The position numbers were made by a program, and so were the translations under genes. The notes beneath the pieces are model-generated. The model did no database searches and was not told the origin of the DNA. It was given only the letters and a program-made list of their open reading frames with translations. DNA of 64,000 bases from Polaribacter sp. MED152 (GTDB taxonomy: Bacteria; Bacteroidota; Bacteroidia; Flavobacteriales; Flavobacteriaceae): contig NC_020830.1 of NCBI RefSeq assembly GCF_000152945.2, positions 2,800,501 through 2,864,500 of the forward strand, in the 5' to 3' direction. This document shows, piece by piece, positions 9,330 to 18,194 of the stretch. Positions within the stretch are counted from its first letter, which is position 1. Each line of letters starts with the position of its first letter.

Positions 9330-9337
9330 TATCTTTG
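9330..9337 (+). promoter_or_regulatory. candidate -7 box (TATCTTTG) of the kynurenine operon
   Basis: TATCTTTG matches TAnnTTTG and lies 22 bp before the kynU ATG. A weak -33 element (TTTA) is about 14-18 bp upstream, so only the -7 part is convincing. Confidence 0.45.
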
Positions 9338-9359
9338 AGAATAATCATTTTACAATTAA

Positions 9360-10628
9360 ATGGAATATAAAAATACACTAGAATTCGCTAGAAAATTAGA
9401 TAGTGAAGATCAATTGGCTACTTATAGAAACCAATTTCATATACCTCAAGATAAAGTTGGAAATGACTGGTTATATTTTACAGGGAACTCGTTAGGCTTA
9501 CAACCTAAAAAAGCAAAAGAATACATTAATATAGAATTACAAGATTGGGCAGAAAAAGGTGTTGAAGGTCATTTTGATGGCGAAAATCCTTGGGTAACTT
9601 ACCCTGAGTCTTTATCTGAAATGATGGCAAAAGTTGTAGGAGCAAAACCTATAGAAGTCATAATTATGGATACACTTACAGCTAATCTTCATTTTTTAAT
9701 GGTTTCTTTTTACAGGCCAACAAAAAAGAGGCATAAAATTCTAATTGAGAGTGATGCGTTTCCTTCAGATAGGTATGCTGTACAATCTCAATTAAAATTT
9801 CATGGTTACTCAGAAGAAGATTTAATTTATTGGTCTCCACCAAAAGGTAAAGATCTTTTAGAAATAAAAGACTTAGAAAATATCTTGGAAGAACAAGGTG
9901 ATGAAATAGCGTTGGTATTAATAGGAGGTGTAAATTATTACACAGGCCAAAGATTCGATTTTAAAAAAATAGCAGAACTTGGTCATGCAAAAGGTTGTGT
10001 AGTTGGGATAGATTTAGCTCATGGAGCAGGAAATATTCAGGCTAATTTACATGAATCTGGAGTAGATTTTGCTGCTTGGTGTACATATAAATATCTAAAT
10101 TCTGGGCCAGGAAGTTTATCAGGAATTTTTGTTCATGAAAAACACGCTCATAATACTGAGTTACCACGTTTTGCAGGTTGGTGGAATCATAACAAAGACA
10201 CACGTTTTAATATGAGGTTGCCTTTTGATGTAATGCCTGGAGCTGAAGGTTGGCAGTTGAGTAACCCTCCAATTTTAGCAATGGCACCAATTAAGGCGTC
10301 TTTAGAAATGTTTGAAGAAGTTGGTATGGATGCTTTAAGAGAAAAATCTATAAAATTAACAGGTTTTATGGAGTTTCTTTTTGAAGAATTAGGTTCAGAT
10401 GCAGTGTCTATTATTACACCTAAGAATCCTGCTGAAAGAGGTTGTCAATTATCAATTCAAGTGAAAAATGCTGATAAAAGTTTACATCAAAAGTTAATGG
10501 ACAAACACATAATTACAGATTGGAGAGAGCCTAATGTAATTAGATGTGCACCTGCACCAATGTATAATAGCTTTGAAGATGTTTACAAAATGGTGTCAAT
10601 TTTAAAAGAAATTCTAAAAGATTACTAA
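9360..10628 (+). CDS. kynU: kynureninase
   Basis: A PLP fold-type I enzyme of 422 residues, the normal family length. It hydrolyses 3-hydroxykynurenine (or kynurenine) to 3-hydroxyanthranilate (or anthranilate) and alanine. Visible features are YFTGNSLGLQP near residues 39-49, the Asp of IDLAHGAGN, and the PLP lysine K244 in WCTYKYLNSGPG. First gene of the cluster, 18 bp before kmo. In this context the substrate is most likely 3-hydroxykynurenine, because kmo and the dioxygenase are encoded alongside. Confidence 0.97.
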   Translation: MEYKNTLEFARKLDSEDQLATYRNQFHIPQDKVGNDWLYFTGNSLGLQPKKAKEYINIELQDWAEKGVEGHFDGENPWVTYPESLSEMMAKVVGAKPIEVIIMDTLTANLHFLMVSFYRPTKKRHKILIESDAFPSDRYAVQSQLKFHGYSEEDLIYWSPPKGKDLLEIKDLENILEEQGDEIALVLIGGVNYYTGQRFDFKKIAELGHAKGCVVGIDLAHGAGNIQANLHESGVDFAAWCTYKYLNSGPGSLSGIFVHEKHAHNTELPRFAGWWNHNKDTRFNMRLPFDVMPGAEGWQLSNPPILAMAPIKASLEMFEEVGMDALREKSIKLTGFMEFLFEELGSDAVSIITPKNPAERGCQLSIQVKNADKSLHQKLMDKHIITDWREPNVIRCAPAPMYNSFEDVYKMVSILKEILKDY

Positions 10629-10646
10629 AACCTTATATCGAATTCT

Positions 10647-12056
10647 ATGAATAAAGACGATAAAATATTAATTATTGGAGCTGGTTTATGTGGAAGCCTT
10701 TTGGCACTTCGTTTAGCGCAAAGAGGTTTTAAAATAGAATTATTTGAAAGTAGACCAGATTTGCGTAAAGTAGATATTTCTGCTGGTAGATCTATAAACT
10801 TAGCATTGTCAGATAGAGGTTTAAAAGGGCTTAATTTATGTGGTGTTGCAGATAAAGCAAAAGAAATCTGCATACCAATGTTAGGTAGGCAAATGCATGA
10901 TGTAAATGGTAATACTTTCGATTCTAAATATTCAGGTAGAGAAGGTGAGTATATCAATTCTATTTCTAGAGGAGATTTAAATGCAATTTTATTAGATGAG
11001 GTAGATTCACATAAAAACGTAAACATACATTTTAATAAAAAATGTACTCATGTAGATTTAGATGAAACCAGTATTGAGTTTTACGATTATGAAACGAAAG
11101 AGGAGTTTACAGTTACTGGTGATGTTATTTTTGGCGCAGATGGTGCAGGGTCTGTATTAAGAAAGCACTACATTTCAGAGCGAAAATTTTTATTTAGTTA
11201 TTCTCAAAATTACTTAACTCATGGTTATAAAGAGTTAGAGATTCCTGCAGATGAAAACGGAAAACATCAATTAAGTAAAGGACATTTACACATTTGGCCT
11301 AGAGGAGATTTTATGCTTATTGCCCTACCAAATACGGATGGTAGTTTTACAGTAACTTTATTTTTAAGTTACGATGAAGGTGAATATAGTTTCGCTAATT
11401 TAACATCCGAAGAAAATATTACAGCATTTTTTGAAAAAGAATTCCCAGACGCTTTAGCTCTAATTCCGAATATAAAAGAAGAATTTTTGAATAATCCAAC
11501 AGGATTTTTAGGTACTGTAAAATGTTCTCCTTGGAGCTATCAAAACAAAACTGTGCTAATTGGTGATGCCTCACACGCAATTGTGCCTTTTTATGGCCAA
11601 GGTATGAATGCTTCTTTTGAAGACGTTTTCGTGTTTGATGAAGTATTAAATAAAGGATTTAAAACGTGGCAAGAGGTCTTTAAGGCCTTCGAAAAAGAGC
11701 GTAAAAAAGATACAGATGCTATAGCAGATTTAGCAGTAGATAATTTTCATGAAATGAAAGATCATGTGGCTAATCCTTTATTTAAGGAGAAAAGAAAAAT
11801 TGAGATGGATTTAGAAGAGCAATTCCCAGATGAATATTTTTCTAAATACGCTATGGTTACTTTTAAGGAGGATATACCTTACAGTGAAGCTATGAAAAAG
11901 GGTAGGGCTCAAGACAAAGCGTTATTGAATTTAATTGCTGACGATGAAATTAACACGCATTTAAATATGTCTAAAGAGGAATTACATCAAATTTTAAAAA
12001 CGGTAAAGGAAGAGACAAACGAAATTTTACAAGAAGATAAAATAGCAGGTTTATAA
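10647..12056 (+). CDS. kmo: kynurenine 3-monooxygenase
   Basis: A 469-residue FAD-dependent aromatic hydroxylase that converts kynurenine to 3-hydroxykynurenine with NADPH and O2. FAD-binding GAGLCG is at residues 11-16, and the second FAD motif [16 protein letters not shown] begins at 306. [11 protein letters not shown] near residues 50-60 is a kynurenine monooxygenase signature. The C-terminal ~100 residues are helical and charged; the hydrophobic membrane tail of the eukaryotic enzyme is not evident. Two bases separate it from the RidA gene, so translation is probably coupled. Confidence 0.96.
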   Translation: MNKDDKILIIGAGLCGSLLALRLAQRGFKIELFESRPDLRKVDISAGRSINLALSDRGLKGLNLCGVADKAKEICIPMLGRQMHDVNGNTFDSKYSGREGEYINSISRGDLNAILLDEVDSHKNVNIHFNKKCTHVDLDETSIEFYDYETKEEFTVTGDVIFGADGAGSVLRKHYISERKFLFSYSQNYLTHGYKELEIPADENGKHQLSKGHLHIWPRGDFMLIALPNTDGSFTVTLFLSYDEGEYSFANLTSEENITAFFEKEFPDALALIPNIKEEFLNNPTGFLGTVKCSPWSYQNKTVLIGDASHAIVPFYGQGMNASFEDVFVFDEVLNKGFKTWQEVFKAFEKERKKDTDAIADLAVDNFHEMKDHVANPLFKEKRKIEMDLEEQFPDEYFSKYAMVTFKEDIPYSEAMKKGRAQDKALLNLIADDEINTHLNMSKEELHQILKTVKEETNEILQEDKIAGL

Positions 12057-12058
12057 TT

Positions 12059-12463
12059 ATGGATAAAAAAGTTACACCTAGAGGCGCCTATCCACATGTA
12101 AAAGTGGTTGGTGATTTTATTTTTGTATCAGGAACAAGTTCTAGAAGACCAGATAATTCGATAGCTGGTGTTGATATTATTGATGAAATGGGTACAAAAA
12201 GATTAAATGCTGAAACACAAACTAGGGAGGTTTTAAAAAATATAGATAGAAACTTACAGACTGTTGGAGCTAGCTTGAAAGATGTAGTAGATGTTTCTTC
12301 TTTTCTGGTAAATATGAATGATTTTGCTGGCTATAATAAAGCCTATGCAGAGTTTTTTGATAAAGAAACAGGGCCAACCAGAACAACTGTAGCTGTACAT
12401 CAATTACCACATCCAGATTTGGTGGTAGAAATTAAAGTTACAGCTTATAAAAAACAGGACTAG
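12059..12463 (+). CDS. RidA family protein, probable 2-aminomuconate deaminase
   Basis: A 134-residue RidA/YjgF fold protein. [17 protein letters not shown] at the N-terminus and the Arg in GPTRTTV near residue 105, the carboxylate-binding Arg of RidA enzymes, are conserved, followed by [12 protein letters not shown]. In Pseudomonas tryptophan and 2-nitrobenzoate pathways a RidA-family enzyme (AmnD/NbaF) hydrolyses 2-aminomuconate to 4-oxalocrotonate and ammonia. The position between kmo and the aminomuconate-semialdehyde dehydrogenase makes that role much more likely here than general enamine deamination. No symbol is given because the assignment depends on context. Confidence 0.82.
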   Translation: MDKKVTPRGAYPHVKVVGDFIFVSGTSSRRPDNSIAGVDIIDEMGTKRLNAETQTREVLKNIDRNLQTVGASLKDVVDVSSFLVNMNDFAGYNKAYAEFFDKETGPTRTTVAVHQLPHPDLVVEIKVTAYKKQD

Positions 12464-12473
12464 ACTTACATTT

Positions 12474-13916
12474 ATGCAAATACAGAACTACATCAATGGC
12501 GAATTTGTAAATCCAATTTCAGATAGTTGGTTAGATAACTATAACCCAGCAAATGGTGAGGTTTATGGGAAAATTCCAAACTCGGATATCGCTGATGTAG
12601 AAAAAGCAATTGAAGCAGCTGAGCTCGCTTTTAAGAAATGGTCTAAAACTACCTTAGAAGAAAGAGGTCAGATATTATTAAAAATCTCAGAACTTATTTT
12701 AGCTAATCTGCAATCATTGGCAGAAGCAGAATCTAAAGATAATGGTAAGCCAGTTTCTTTGGCCAAAGAAGTAGATATACCAAGAGCTGCAAGTAATTTT
12801 AAATATTTTGCAAATTCCATTACTCAATTTTCATCAGAAGCTCACGAAAGTATAGGTCATAATGCAGTAAATTTTACGCTTAGAGAACCTTTAGGAGTGG
12901 TAGGTTGTATTTCTCCTTGGAATTTACCTCTCTATCTTTTTACATGGAAAATAGCACCAGCAATTGCAACAGGTAATTGTGTAATTGCAAAACCAAGTGA
13001 GGTTACTCCTGCAACAGCTTTTTTATTGGCAGGAATTTGCAAGGAAGCAGGTTTGCCAAAAGGAGTTTTAAATATCATTCATGGTTTAGGTTCTACCACA
13101 GGTCAAGCAATTGTTGCTCACCAAAAAATAAAGGCCATTTCATTTACAGGTGGCACCAAAACAGGAGCACATATTGCTAGAGTTGCTGCACCAATGTTTA
13201 AAAAATTATCTTTAGAATTGGGTGGTAAGAATCCTAATGTCATTTTTGCAGATTGCGACTATGATAAAATGTTAGCAACTACAGTTCGTTCTTCATTTGC
13301 AAATCAAGGTCAAATATGTTTGTGTGGCAGTCGAATATTTGTGGAGCATAAAATTTACGAACAGTTTAAAACAGATTTTATTCAGAAAGTATCAGAATTA
13401 AAAGTCGGTCATCCCTCTAAAGAAGAAACACAAATAGGTGCCTTAGTATCGCAACAACATTTAGAAAAAGTAAAATCTTATATTGATATTGCTGAAAAAG
13501 AAGGGGGTAAAATACTTTATGGAGGAAATAAGGTTGAGGTTGCTAATTTCGAAAACGGATACTATTTACAACCAACCATTATTGAGGTTAATAGTAACCT
13601 ATGCAAATTAAATCAAGAAGAAATATTTGGGCCAGTTGTAACAATTATGCCTTTTAAAACTGATAAACAAGCTATAGAGCTAGCAAATGATACAAAATAT
13701 GGATTATCAGCTACCTTATGGACGAACAATTTAAACAGAACCATGCAATTTTCGAAACAATTAAAAACAGGAATTGTTTGGGTTAATACATGGATGTTAC
13801 GTGATTTAAGAACGCCTTTTGGTGGTCAAAAAGAAAGTGGAGTAGGCAGAGAAGGAGGTTTTGAAGCACTTCGATTTTTTACAGAACAAAAAAACGTTTG
13901 TATTAAATATGACTAG
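12474..13916 (+). CDS. 2-aminomuconate 6-semialdehyde dehydrogenase (aldehyde dehydrogenase family)
   Basis: A 480-residue NAD-dependent aldehyde dehydrogenase. Catalytic Cys282 lies in GQICLCG, the general-base Glu248 in LELGGKNPN, the NAD motif is SFTGGTKTG, and the C-terminal signature GGQKESGVGREGG is present. NQGQICLC and WVNTWMLRDLRTPFGG are typical of the ALDH8/2-hydroxymuconate-semialdehyde type. It would oxidise 2-aminomuconate 6-semialdehyde to 2-aminomuconate, the substrate of the neighbouring RidA protein. It lies 10 bp after that gene. Confidence 0.9.
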   Translation: MQIQNYINGEFVNPISDSWLDNYNPANGEVYGKIPNSDIADVEKAIEAAELAFKKWSKTTLEERGQILLKISELILANLQSLAEAESKDNGKPVSLAKEVDIPRAASNFKYFANSITQFSSEAHESIGHNAVNFTLREPLGVVGCISPWNLPLYLFTWKIAPAIATGNCVIAKPSEVTPATAFLLAGICKEAGLPKGVLNIIHGLGSTTGQAIVAHQKIKAISFTGGTKTGAHIARVAAPMFKKLSLELGGKNPNVIFADCDYDKMLATTVRSSFANQGQICLCGSRIFVEHKIYEQFKTDFIQKVSELKVGHPSKEETQIGALVSQQHLEKVKSYIDIAEKEGGKILYGGNKVEVANFENGYYLQPTIIEVNSNLCKLNQEEIFGPVVTIMPFKTDKQAIELANDTKYGLSATLWTNNLNRTMQFSKQLKTGIVWVNTWMLRDLRTPFGGQKESGVGREGGFEALRFFTEQKNVCIKYD

Positions 13917-14008
13917 CAATATTTAGAACTAAACTAAAACATTAAAAACGAGTTAAAGAAAATAATATAGAAAAGTGTTTGAAAAAATCTTTTCTAGAAA
14001 TACTGAAT

Positions 14009-14785
14009 ATGAATTTAGAATTAAAAAATAAGAATGCTTTGGTTTGTGGTAGCACACAAGGTATAGGTAAAGCAACAGCAATTATTTTAGCTGAAGAAGG
14101 TTCAAATGTTACATTGTTAGCCAGAAATGAAGAAAAGCTAAAAAAGGTGTTAGAGGCATTGCCAAATAATAATCAGCAACATAATTATTTAGTGGCAGAT
14201 TTTTCTAATCCAGAAGAGTTAAAATCTGTATTAGAACAAAACTCTACAGAATACCACATTTTAATTAACAACACTGGTGGTCCTAGAAGTGGTGCTATTT
14301 TAGAGGCGACTTTAGAACAATTTCAAAATGCATTTTCGCAACATTTGTTATGTAATCATATACTTGTACAGCACCTTGTACCTTTTATGAAAAAAGAAGC
14401 ATTTGGTAGAATTATTAATGTAATATCTACCTCTGTTAAAGAGCCAATTCCAGGTTTAGGGGTATCTAACACCATTAGAAATGCAGTAGGCAATTGGGCA
14501 AAAACCTTATCAGAAGAAATTGGTAGCTTTGGTATTACAGTAAATAACGTTTTACCTGGTTTTACAGAAACAGAACGTTTAAATGAAATTATTAAAATTA
14601 AAGCACAAAAGGCAGATACCAGTATAGAAAATATGACAGCAATCATGAAAAATTATACGCCAGCAAAGCGTTTTGCGATACCAGAGGAAACAGCATCAGC
14701 AATTGCATTTTTAGCAAGTAACAAGGCAAGTTATATTAATGGTATTAATTTGCCAGTAGATGGAGGCAGAACAAAAAGTCTTTAA
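14009..14785 (+). CDS. atypical short-chain dehydrogenase/reductase (SDR) of the kynurenine cluster
   Basis: About 258 residues from the ATG at 14009. A TTG at 13979 would add ten residues, but family proteins begin near NLKNKNALV. The Rossmann motif GSTQGIG and the NNTGG strand are intact. The catalytic YxxxK of classical SDRs is missing: the matching segment of ISTSVKEPIPGLGVSNTIR has Ser for Tyr and Arg for Lys, while the catalytic Ser in VISTSV remains. Normal proton-relay chemistry is therefore doubtful. Lying between the semialdehyde dehydrogenase and the dioxygenase, it may act on a pathway intermediate or have a non-redox role. Real function unknown. Confidence 0.75.
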   Translation: MNLELKNKNALVCGSTQGIGKATAIILAEEGSNVTLLARNEEKLKKVLEALPNNNQQHNYLVADFSNPEELKSVLEQNSTEYHILINNTGGPRSGAILEATLEQFQNAFSQHLLCNHILVQHLVPFMKKEAFGRIINVISTSVKEPIPGLGVSNTIRNAVGNWAKTLSEEIGSFGITVNNVLPGFTETERLNEIIKIKAQKADTSIENMTAIMKNYTPAKRFAIPEETASAIAFLASNKASYINGINLPVDGGRTKSL

Positions 14786-14794
14786 TTTTTTTAG

Positions 14795-14899
14795 AAGCTA
14801 TTTCCTGCTTTCACTACTCGCTTTTTTATACTGAAAGCATCCAGTATAAAAAGAGCTCAAACAAAACGTTCAATCAGGGCTAAACTTGTTTGCTAGCTT
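14795..14899 (+). repeat. structured intergenic element, possible flavobacterial palindromic repeat
   Basis: About 105 bp between the SDR and dioxygenase genes. The outer arms AAGCTA (14795-14800) and TAGCTT (14894-14899) are complementary, as are CCTG (14804-14807) and CAGG (14875-14878). A central hairpin pairs CTTTTTTATACTG (14821-14833) with CAGTATAAAAAG (14842-14853). Conserved-looking ends (CTATTTCCTGCTTTC and CAATCAGGGCTA) resemble, from memory, an intergenic repeat scattered in Flavobacteriaceae genomes. I see no second copy in this window. It is not a classical terminator. Confidence 0.5.
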
Positions 14900-14988
14900 T
14901 TAGAAAAAATCAGACTAAATATTGTCTTATTTAAGCATAAAAAACTAACTTTAACCAACAATATCAACGTTAATAAATAACAATTTAT

Positions 14989-15516
14989 ATGAATTTAGTA
15001 CAACCTTTAAACTTTAAAAAATGGATAGACGAACATCGTCATTTATTAAAACCACCAGTTGGTAATAAACAAGTTTGGGATAATGGAGAGTATATTGTTA
15101 TGGTTGTAGGTGGCCCAAATAACCGAAAAGACTATCATTATAATGAAACTCCAGAGTTTTTCTATCAATTAGAAGGTGATATGGTTTTAAAAATTATAGA
15201 TGATAAAGGCAAACAAATTGATGTTGAAATAAATGAAGGAGATATTTATTTGTTACCTGGTAAAGTACCACATTCACCACAAAGAAAGGCCAGTACAGTT
15301 GGTTTGGTAATAGAATATCCTCGTTCAGAAGGCATGTTAGATGCATTAGAATGGTATTGTGAAAACTGCGAAAATCAATTGTATAGAGAAGAGTTTCCTC
15401 TAGACAATATAGAAACAGATATGCCAATTATTTTTGATAAGTTTTATTCTGATAAAGAAAAATGTACTTGTAATAATTGTGGTACTGTAATGCAGCCACC
15501 CAACAAAATAAAGTAA
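14989..15516 (+). CDS. nbaC: 3-hydroxyanthranilate 3,4-dioxygenase
   Basis: A 175-residue cupin of the bacterial type. It opens the ring of 3-hydroxyanthranilate with O2 to give 2-amino-3-carboxymuconate 6-semialdehyde. Fe(II) ligands His50, Glu56 and His95 are visible (DYHYNETPEF and VPHSPQR), as are substrate-binding Arg46 and Arg99. A rubredoxin-like second metal site is formed by Cys124, Cys127, Cys161 and Cys164. Its stop codon abuts the ATG of the metallophosphoesterase. Confidence 0.97.
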   Translation: MNLVQPLNFKKWIDEHRHLLKPPVGNKQVWDNGEYIVMVVGGPNNRKDYHYNETPEFFYQLEGDMVLKIIDDKGKQIDVEINEGDIYLLPGKVPHSPQRKASTVGLVIEYPRSEGMLDALEWYCENCENQLYREEFPLDNIETDMPIIFDKFYSDKEKCTCNNCGTVMQPPNKIK

Positions 15517-16359
15517 ATGAATAGAAAAACTTTTTTAAAGAAAAGTTTGTACTCTGCAGTGGGTTTAGGCTTAGCTACAGGTCTTTATTCATGGCAAATT
15601 GAGCCTTTTTGGTTAGAGTTTGTTAAGGTTAAAATGCCAATTAGAAATTTGCCAGACAATTTGGTTGGTAAAACTTTAATGCAAATTAGCGATATTCATG
15701 TAGGTAATAAATTCGATTACAATTATTTAATTGAATCCTTTAAAAAAGCCAAAGAATTCAACCCAGATTTTGTAATGTATACAGGAGATTTTGTAGATTA
15801 TGAAAACGAAGAACAATTTGCAAAATTAGAAACGGTTTTAAAACATACAGTAACTGGCACATTAGGTACTGTTGGTGTTTTAGGGAATCATGATTATGGT
15901 AAAGATTGGGTAGAACCAGAAGTGGCAAATAAAATTGTTTCAATATTAGAGGCAAATAATATTACTATTCTTAGAAATCAAGAAACACAACTGAATGGAT
16001 TAAATATTATTGGTATTGATGATTATTGGGGTTTGAATTTTGACCCTAAAAAAGCCACACAAAATTTTAAAAAAGAACAGCCTTACATTGCTTTATGTCA
16101 TAATCCTGATGTTTGCGACTTAGATGTTTGGAACAATTACGATAGTTGGATTTTAAGTGGACATACACATGGAGGTCAAGTAAAACCACCATTTTTAAAA
16201 CCACCAATTTTACCCGTAAAAAACAAAAGATATACATCAGGTAAAATAGCCCTAGACAATAATAGAACTTTATATATCAATAGAGCTTTAGGTTGTTTAT
16301 GGCAAGTTCGATTTAATGTTCGCCCAGAAATCACCATATTTACCTTAGAAAAAGCATAA
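15517..16359 (+). CDS. membrane-anchored metallophosphoesterase (YkuE/YaeI type)
   Basis: A 280-residue calcineurin-like phosphoesterase. The N-terminus RKTFLKKSLYSAVGLGLATG is an uncleaved anchor or signal. Metal-binding motifs are DxH at 59-61 (SDIHVG), GD at 90-91 (TGDFVD), GNHD at 123-126, a His in LCHNPD, and GHTHGGQ. Relatives act on UDP-diacylglucosamine or other phosphodiesters, but the substrate here cannot be deduced. It follows the dioxygenase with no spacer and precedes ACMSD by 43 bp, so it is co-transcribed with the kynurenine genes although no step of that pathway needs it. Confidence 0.85.
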   Translation: MNRKTFLKKSLYSAVGLGLATGLYSWQIEPFWLEFVKVKMPIRNLPDNLVGKTLMQISDIHVGNKFDYNYLIESFKKAKEFNPDFVMYTGDFVDYENEEQFAKLETVLKHTVTGTLGTVGVLGNHDYGKDWVEPEVANKIVSILEANNITILRNQETQLNGLNIIGIDDYWGLNFDPKKATQNFKKEQPYIALCHNPDVCDLDVWNNYDSWILSGHTHGGQVKPPFLKPPILPVKNKRYTSGKIALDNNRTLYINRALGCLWQVRFNVRPEITIFTLEKA

Positions 16360-16402
16360 AAATAAAAGTATAATTGCATCAATTTAATTTTTAAGATACA
16401 AC

Positions 16403-17488
16403 ATGCCAAACAGAAAACTAAGAATTAACGGCCATTCGCACTTATTACCTTATCCAGAAGAAATTCCGCAATTTATGAAGGATAAAGAAATTTTTTGGGT
16501 AGATGATGAGCGTAAACATATGTTGCAAAAAGGTTGGAAAAGACCTGTAACACACTCTAGTTTCTTTCTTGATGAAAAATTACTTTGGATGGAGAAAAAC
16601 AAGATAGATCATGCAGTTGTTTTAAATCTTTCTCAATTGTATGGAAATGGTTTGCGTTTAGAGGAAATGAAGAAAGCTTTACGTTTTCAGAATGATTTTA
16701 ACGCAAAGGTTCAGAAAAATCATCCAGATAAATTTACTTGCGGTTTTGTGGTGCATCCTGGTTTTATTTATGGAGCACTCTACGAAATGGAAAGATGTAT
16801 TGAAGAATTAGATTTAAAAGTGTTGTGTTTGCCTACCCATTTTATGGATTCTATTGGACAATGGAGATGCGTGTTCGACGAAGAAAATGAACGAATTTTT
16901 GAACTAGCAGATAAATACAAATTGGCCATAGAAATTCATCCTTATGATGGAGATAAAATGATAAAACTAGAAAATACCAATTGGCGTTTTCACTTAATTT
17001 GGATGTTAGCTCAGTGTGGAGATGCGTATCATTTTTATACATTGAATGGTATGCAAGAGCGTTTTCCAAATATTAGAACGTGTTTTGCACATGGAGGTCA
17101 ATTGGCTCAAATGAATCTAGGAAGAAGAATACAGGGTTTTGATGGTAGGCCAGATTTGTTTGAAGGTAAACATCACCCAAGAAAAGCGGTAGGTCATAAA
17201 AACATCTTTTTTGATACGCTTGTGCATGATACAGACTCTTTAAAATTAATGTTTCAAAGACAAGGAACGAGTCAGGTATTAATGGGCTTAGATGATCCTT
17301 ATCCTTTAGGAGAAATGGAAAGTGATAAGCAATCTTCTTATCCTGGTAAAATTTTAGATTTGGCTATAGAGAAAGATTTAATTTCTGAGCAAGAAAAAAA
17401 TGAAATTTGGGAAGATAATGTGCTTCAATGGATTTTTGGAGATGATGACGCAGCCAAACAAAAGTTGATCAATAAGATTATAAACTAA
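16403..17488 (+). CDS. nbaD: 2-amino-3-carboxymuconate-6-semialdehyde decarboxylase (ACMSD)
   Basis: A 361-residue amidohydrolase-superfamily protein. Zinc ligands are His11 and His13 (NGHSH), His179 (IEIHPYDG) and Asp297 (LMGLDDPYPLGE), with the catalytic His230 in CFAHGGQ. The decarboxylase converts ACMS to 2-aminomuconate 6-semialdehyde, the substrate of the dehydrogenase at 12474, and so diverts the ring-opening product from spontaneous cyclisation to quinolinate. It is longer than Pseudomonas ACMSD (about 330 residues). Last gene of the cluster; a strong terminator begins right after its stop codon. Confidence 0.92.
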   Translation: MPNRKLRINGHSHLLPYPEEIPQFMKDKEIFWVDDERKHMLQKGWKRPVTHSSFFLDEKLLWMEKNKIDHAVVLNLSQLYGNGLRLEEMKKALRFQNDFNAKVQKNHPDKFTCGFVVHPGFIYGALYEMERCIEELDLKVLCLPTHFMDSIGQWRCVFDEENERIFELADKYKLAIEIHPYDGDKMIKLENTNWRFHLIWMLAQCGDAYHFYTLNGMQERFPNIRTCFAHGGQLAQMNLGRRIQGFDGRPDLFEGKHHPRKAVGHKNIFFDTLVHDTDSLKLMFQRQGTSQVLMGLDDPYPLGEMESDKQSSYPGKILDLAIEKDLISEQEKNEIWEDNVLQWIFGDDDAAKQKLINKIIN

Positions 17489-17523
17489 AAAAAAGCTTTC
17501 AGAACATCTCTGAAAGCTTTTTT
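17487..17523. terminator. bidirectional terminator closing the kynurenine cluster
   Basis: The perfect stem GCTTTCAGA (17495-17503) / TCTGAAAGC (17509-17517) is flanked by an A-tract and a T-tract. It ends the kynurenine cluster and, on the other strand, the TonB/DUF2141/TPR genes. Confidence 0.93.
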
Positions 17524-17528
17524 ATTCT

Positions 17529-18152
17529 TTACTCACTGCATTTTTTTAGAACATCTTCTGCTCTTTCTACCATAAATTTTGGGTAAAATTCTACAGTAAT
17601 TTCTTCTGCTTTTCCTAGCTCAATTGCTTTTTTAATTTGCTCACAATAAGGTTTTGTAGATTTTCCAAAATATTGTGCAAAGCCCATATCCCATTCAGCT
17701 TTTCCTAAAATAACTCTTGGATTATTTGGTGCAATAGCCAAAGCTTGTTCGTACAACTGACTGTTTCTACCAGATAAAGTCATGCCGTATTTTTGTCCGT
17801 CAAAAGATATGTAGGCTAAGTTTAGTAAAGCTTGTGTTATTATAATTTCAGGATTATTTTCAGAATTAGCTTTAGCTGCATCTAAGAACGATTGTGCTTT
17901 TTTAAGTTTTGCAGTTAACTTGGCTTCATCTTTCATGCCAAAACTACTTAAAATTTCTACTTGAGCGGCATAATACGCAGGTAGCCAATTCTCTGATTCC
18001 GCTTTAGAAATTCTTTCAAATAATTGAGAAGCTTCTGTCATTTTTCCTTGTTCCCAAAGAGCAAAACCTTGTTGCATTCCTTTTTGGTATTTTGTTTGTC
18101 CAGTTACATTTAGAGCAAAGGCTAGCCCTATGAATAAAAATAAATTTTTCAT
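17529..18152 (-). CDS. secreted TPR-like protein
   Basis: A 207-residue protein with an N-terminal signal peptide (LFLFIGLAFALNVTGQ). Helical repeats resemble tetratricopeptide repeats: FALWEQGKMTEASQLFERI, AKLKKAQSFLDAAKA and LYEQALAIAPNNPRVILGKA. Probably a periplasmic interaction or scaffold protein; no enzyme motif is seen. It follows a DUF2141 gene and a TonB receptor on the same strand with gaps of 42 and 96 bp, and may serve the same envelope system. Confidence 0.65.
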   Translation of the reverse strand: MKNLFLFIGLAFALNVTGQTKYQKGMQQGFALWEQGKMTEASQLFERISKAESENWLPAYYAAQVEILSSFGMKDEAKLTAKLKKAQSFLDAAKANSENNPEIIITQALLNLAYISFDGQKYGMTLSGRNSQLYEQALAIAPNNPRVILGKAEWDMGFAQYFGKSTKPYCEQIKKAIELGKAEEITVEFYPKFMVERAEDVLKKCSE

Positions 18153-18194
18153 AATTTGTTGTTATTAAGTTAGTTGTGTGTTTTTTTTGTTAAA

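Noticed and set aside
10625..11026. 133-codon minus-strand reading frame inside kmo
   Set aside because: Lies fully antisense to a clear kmo gene; composition is that of a reversed coding strand and no family is recognisable.
13979..14008. TTG start ten codons upstream for the SDR
   Set aside because: The ATG at 14009 gives the normal family N-terminus; the extra residues look like untranslated leader.
14356..14646. 96-codon minus-strand frame inside the SDR gene
   Set aside because: Antisense to an intact SDR gene and without recognisable features.
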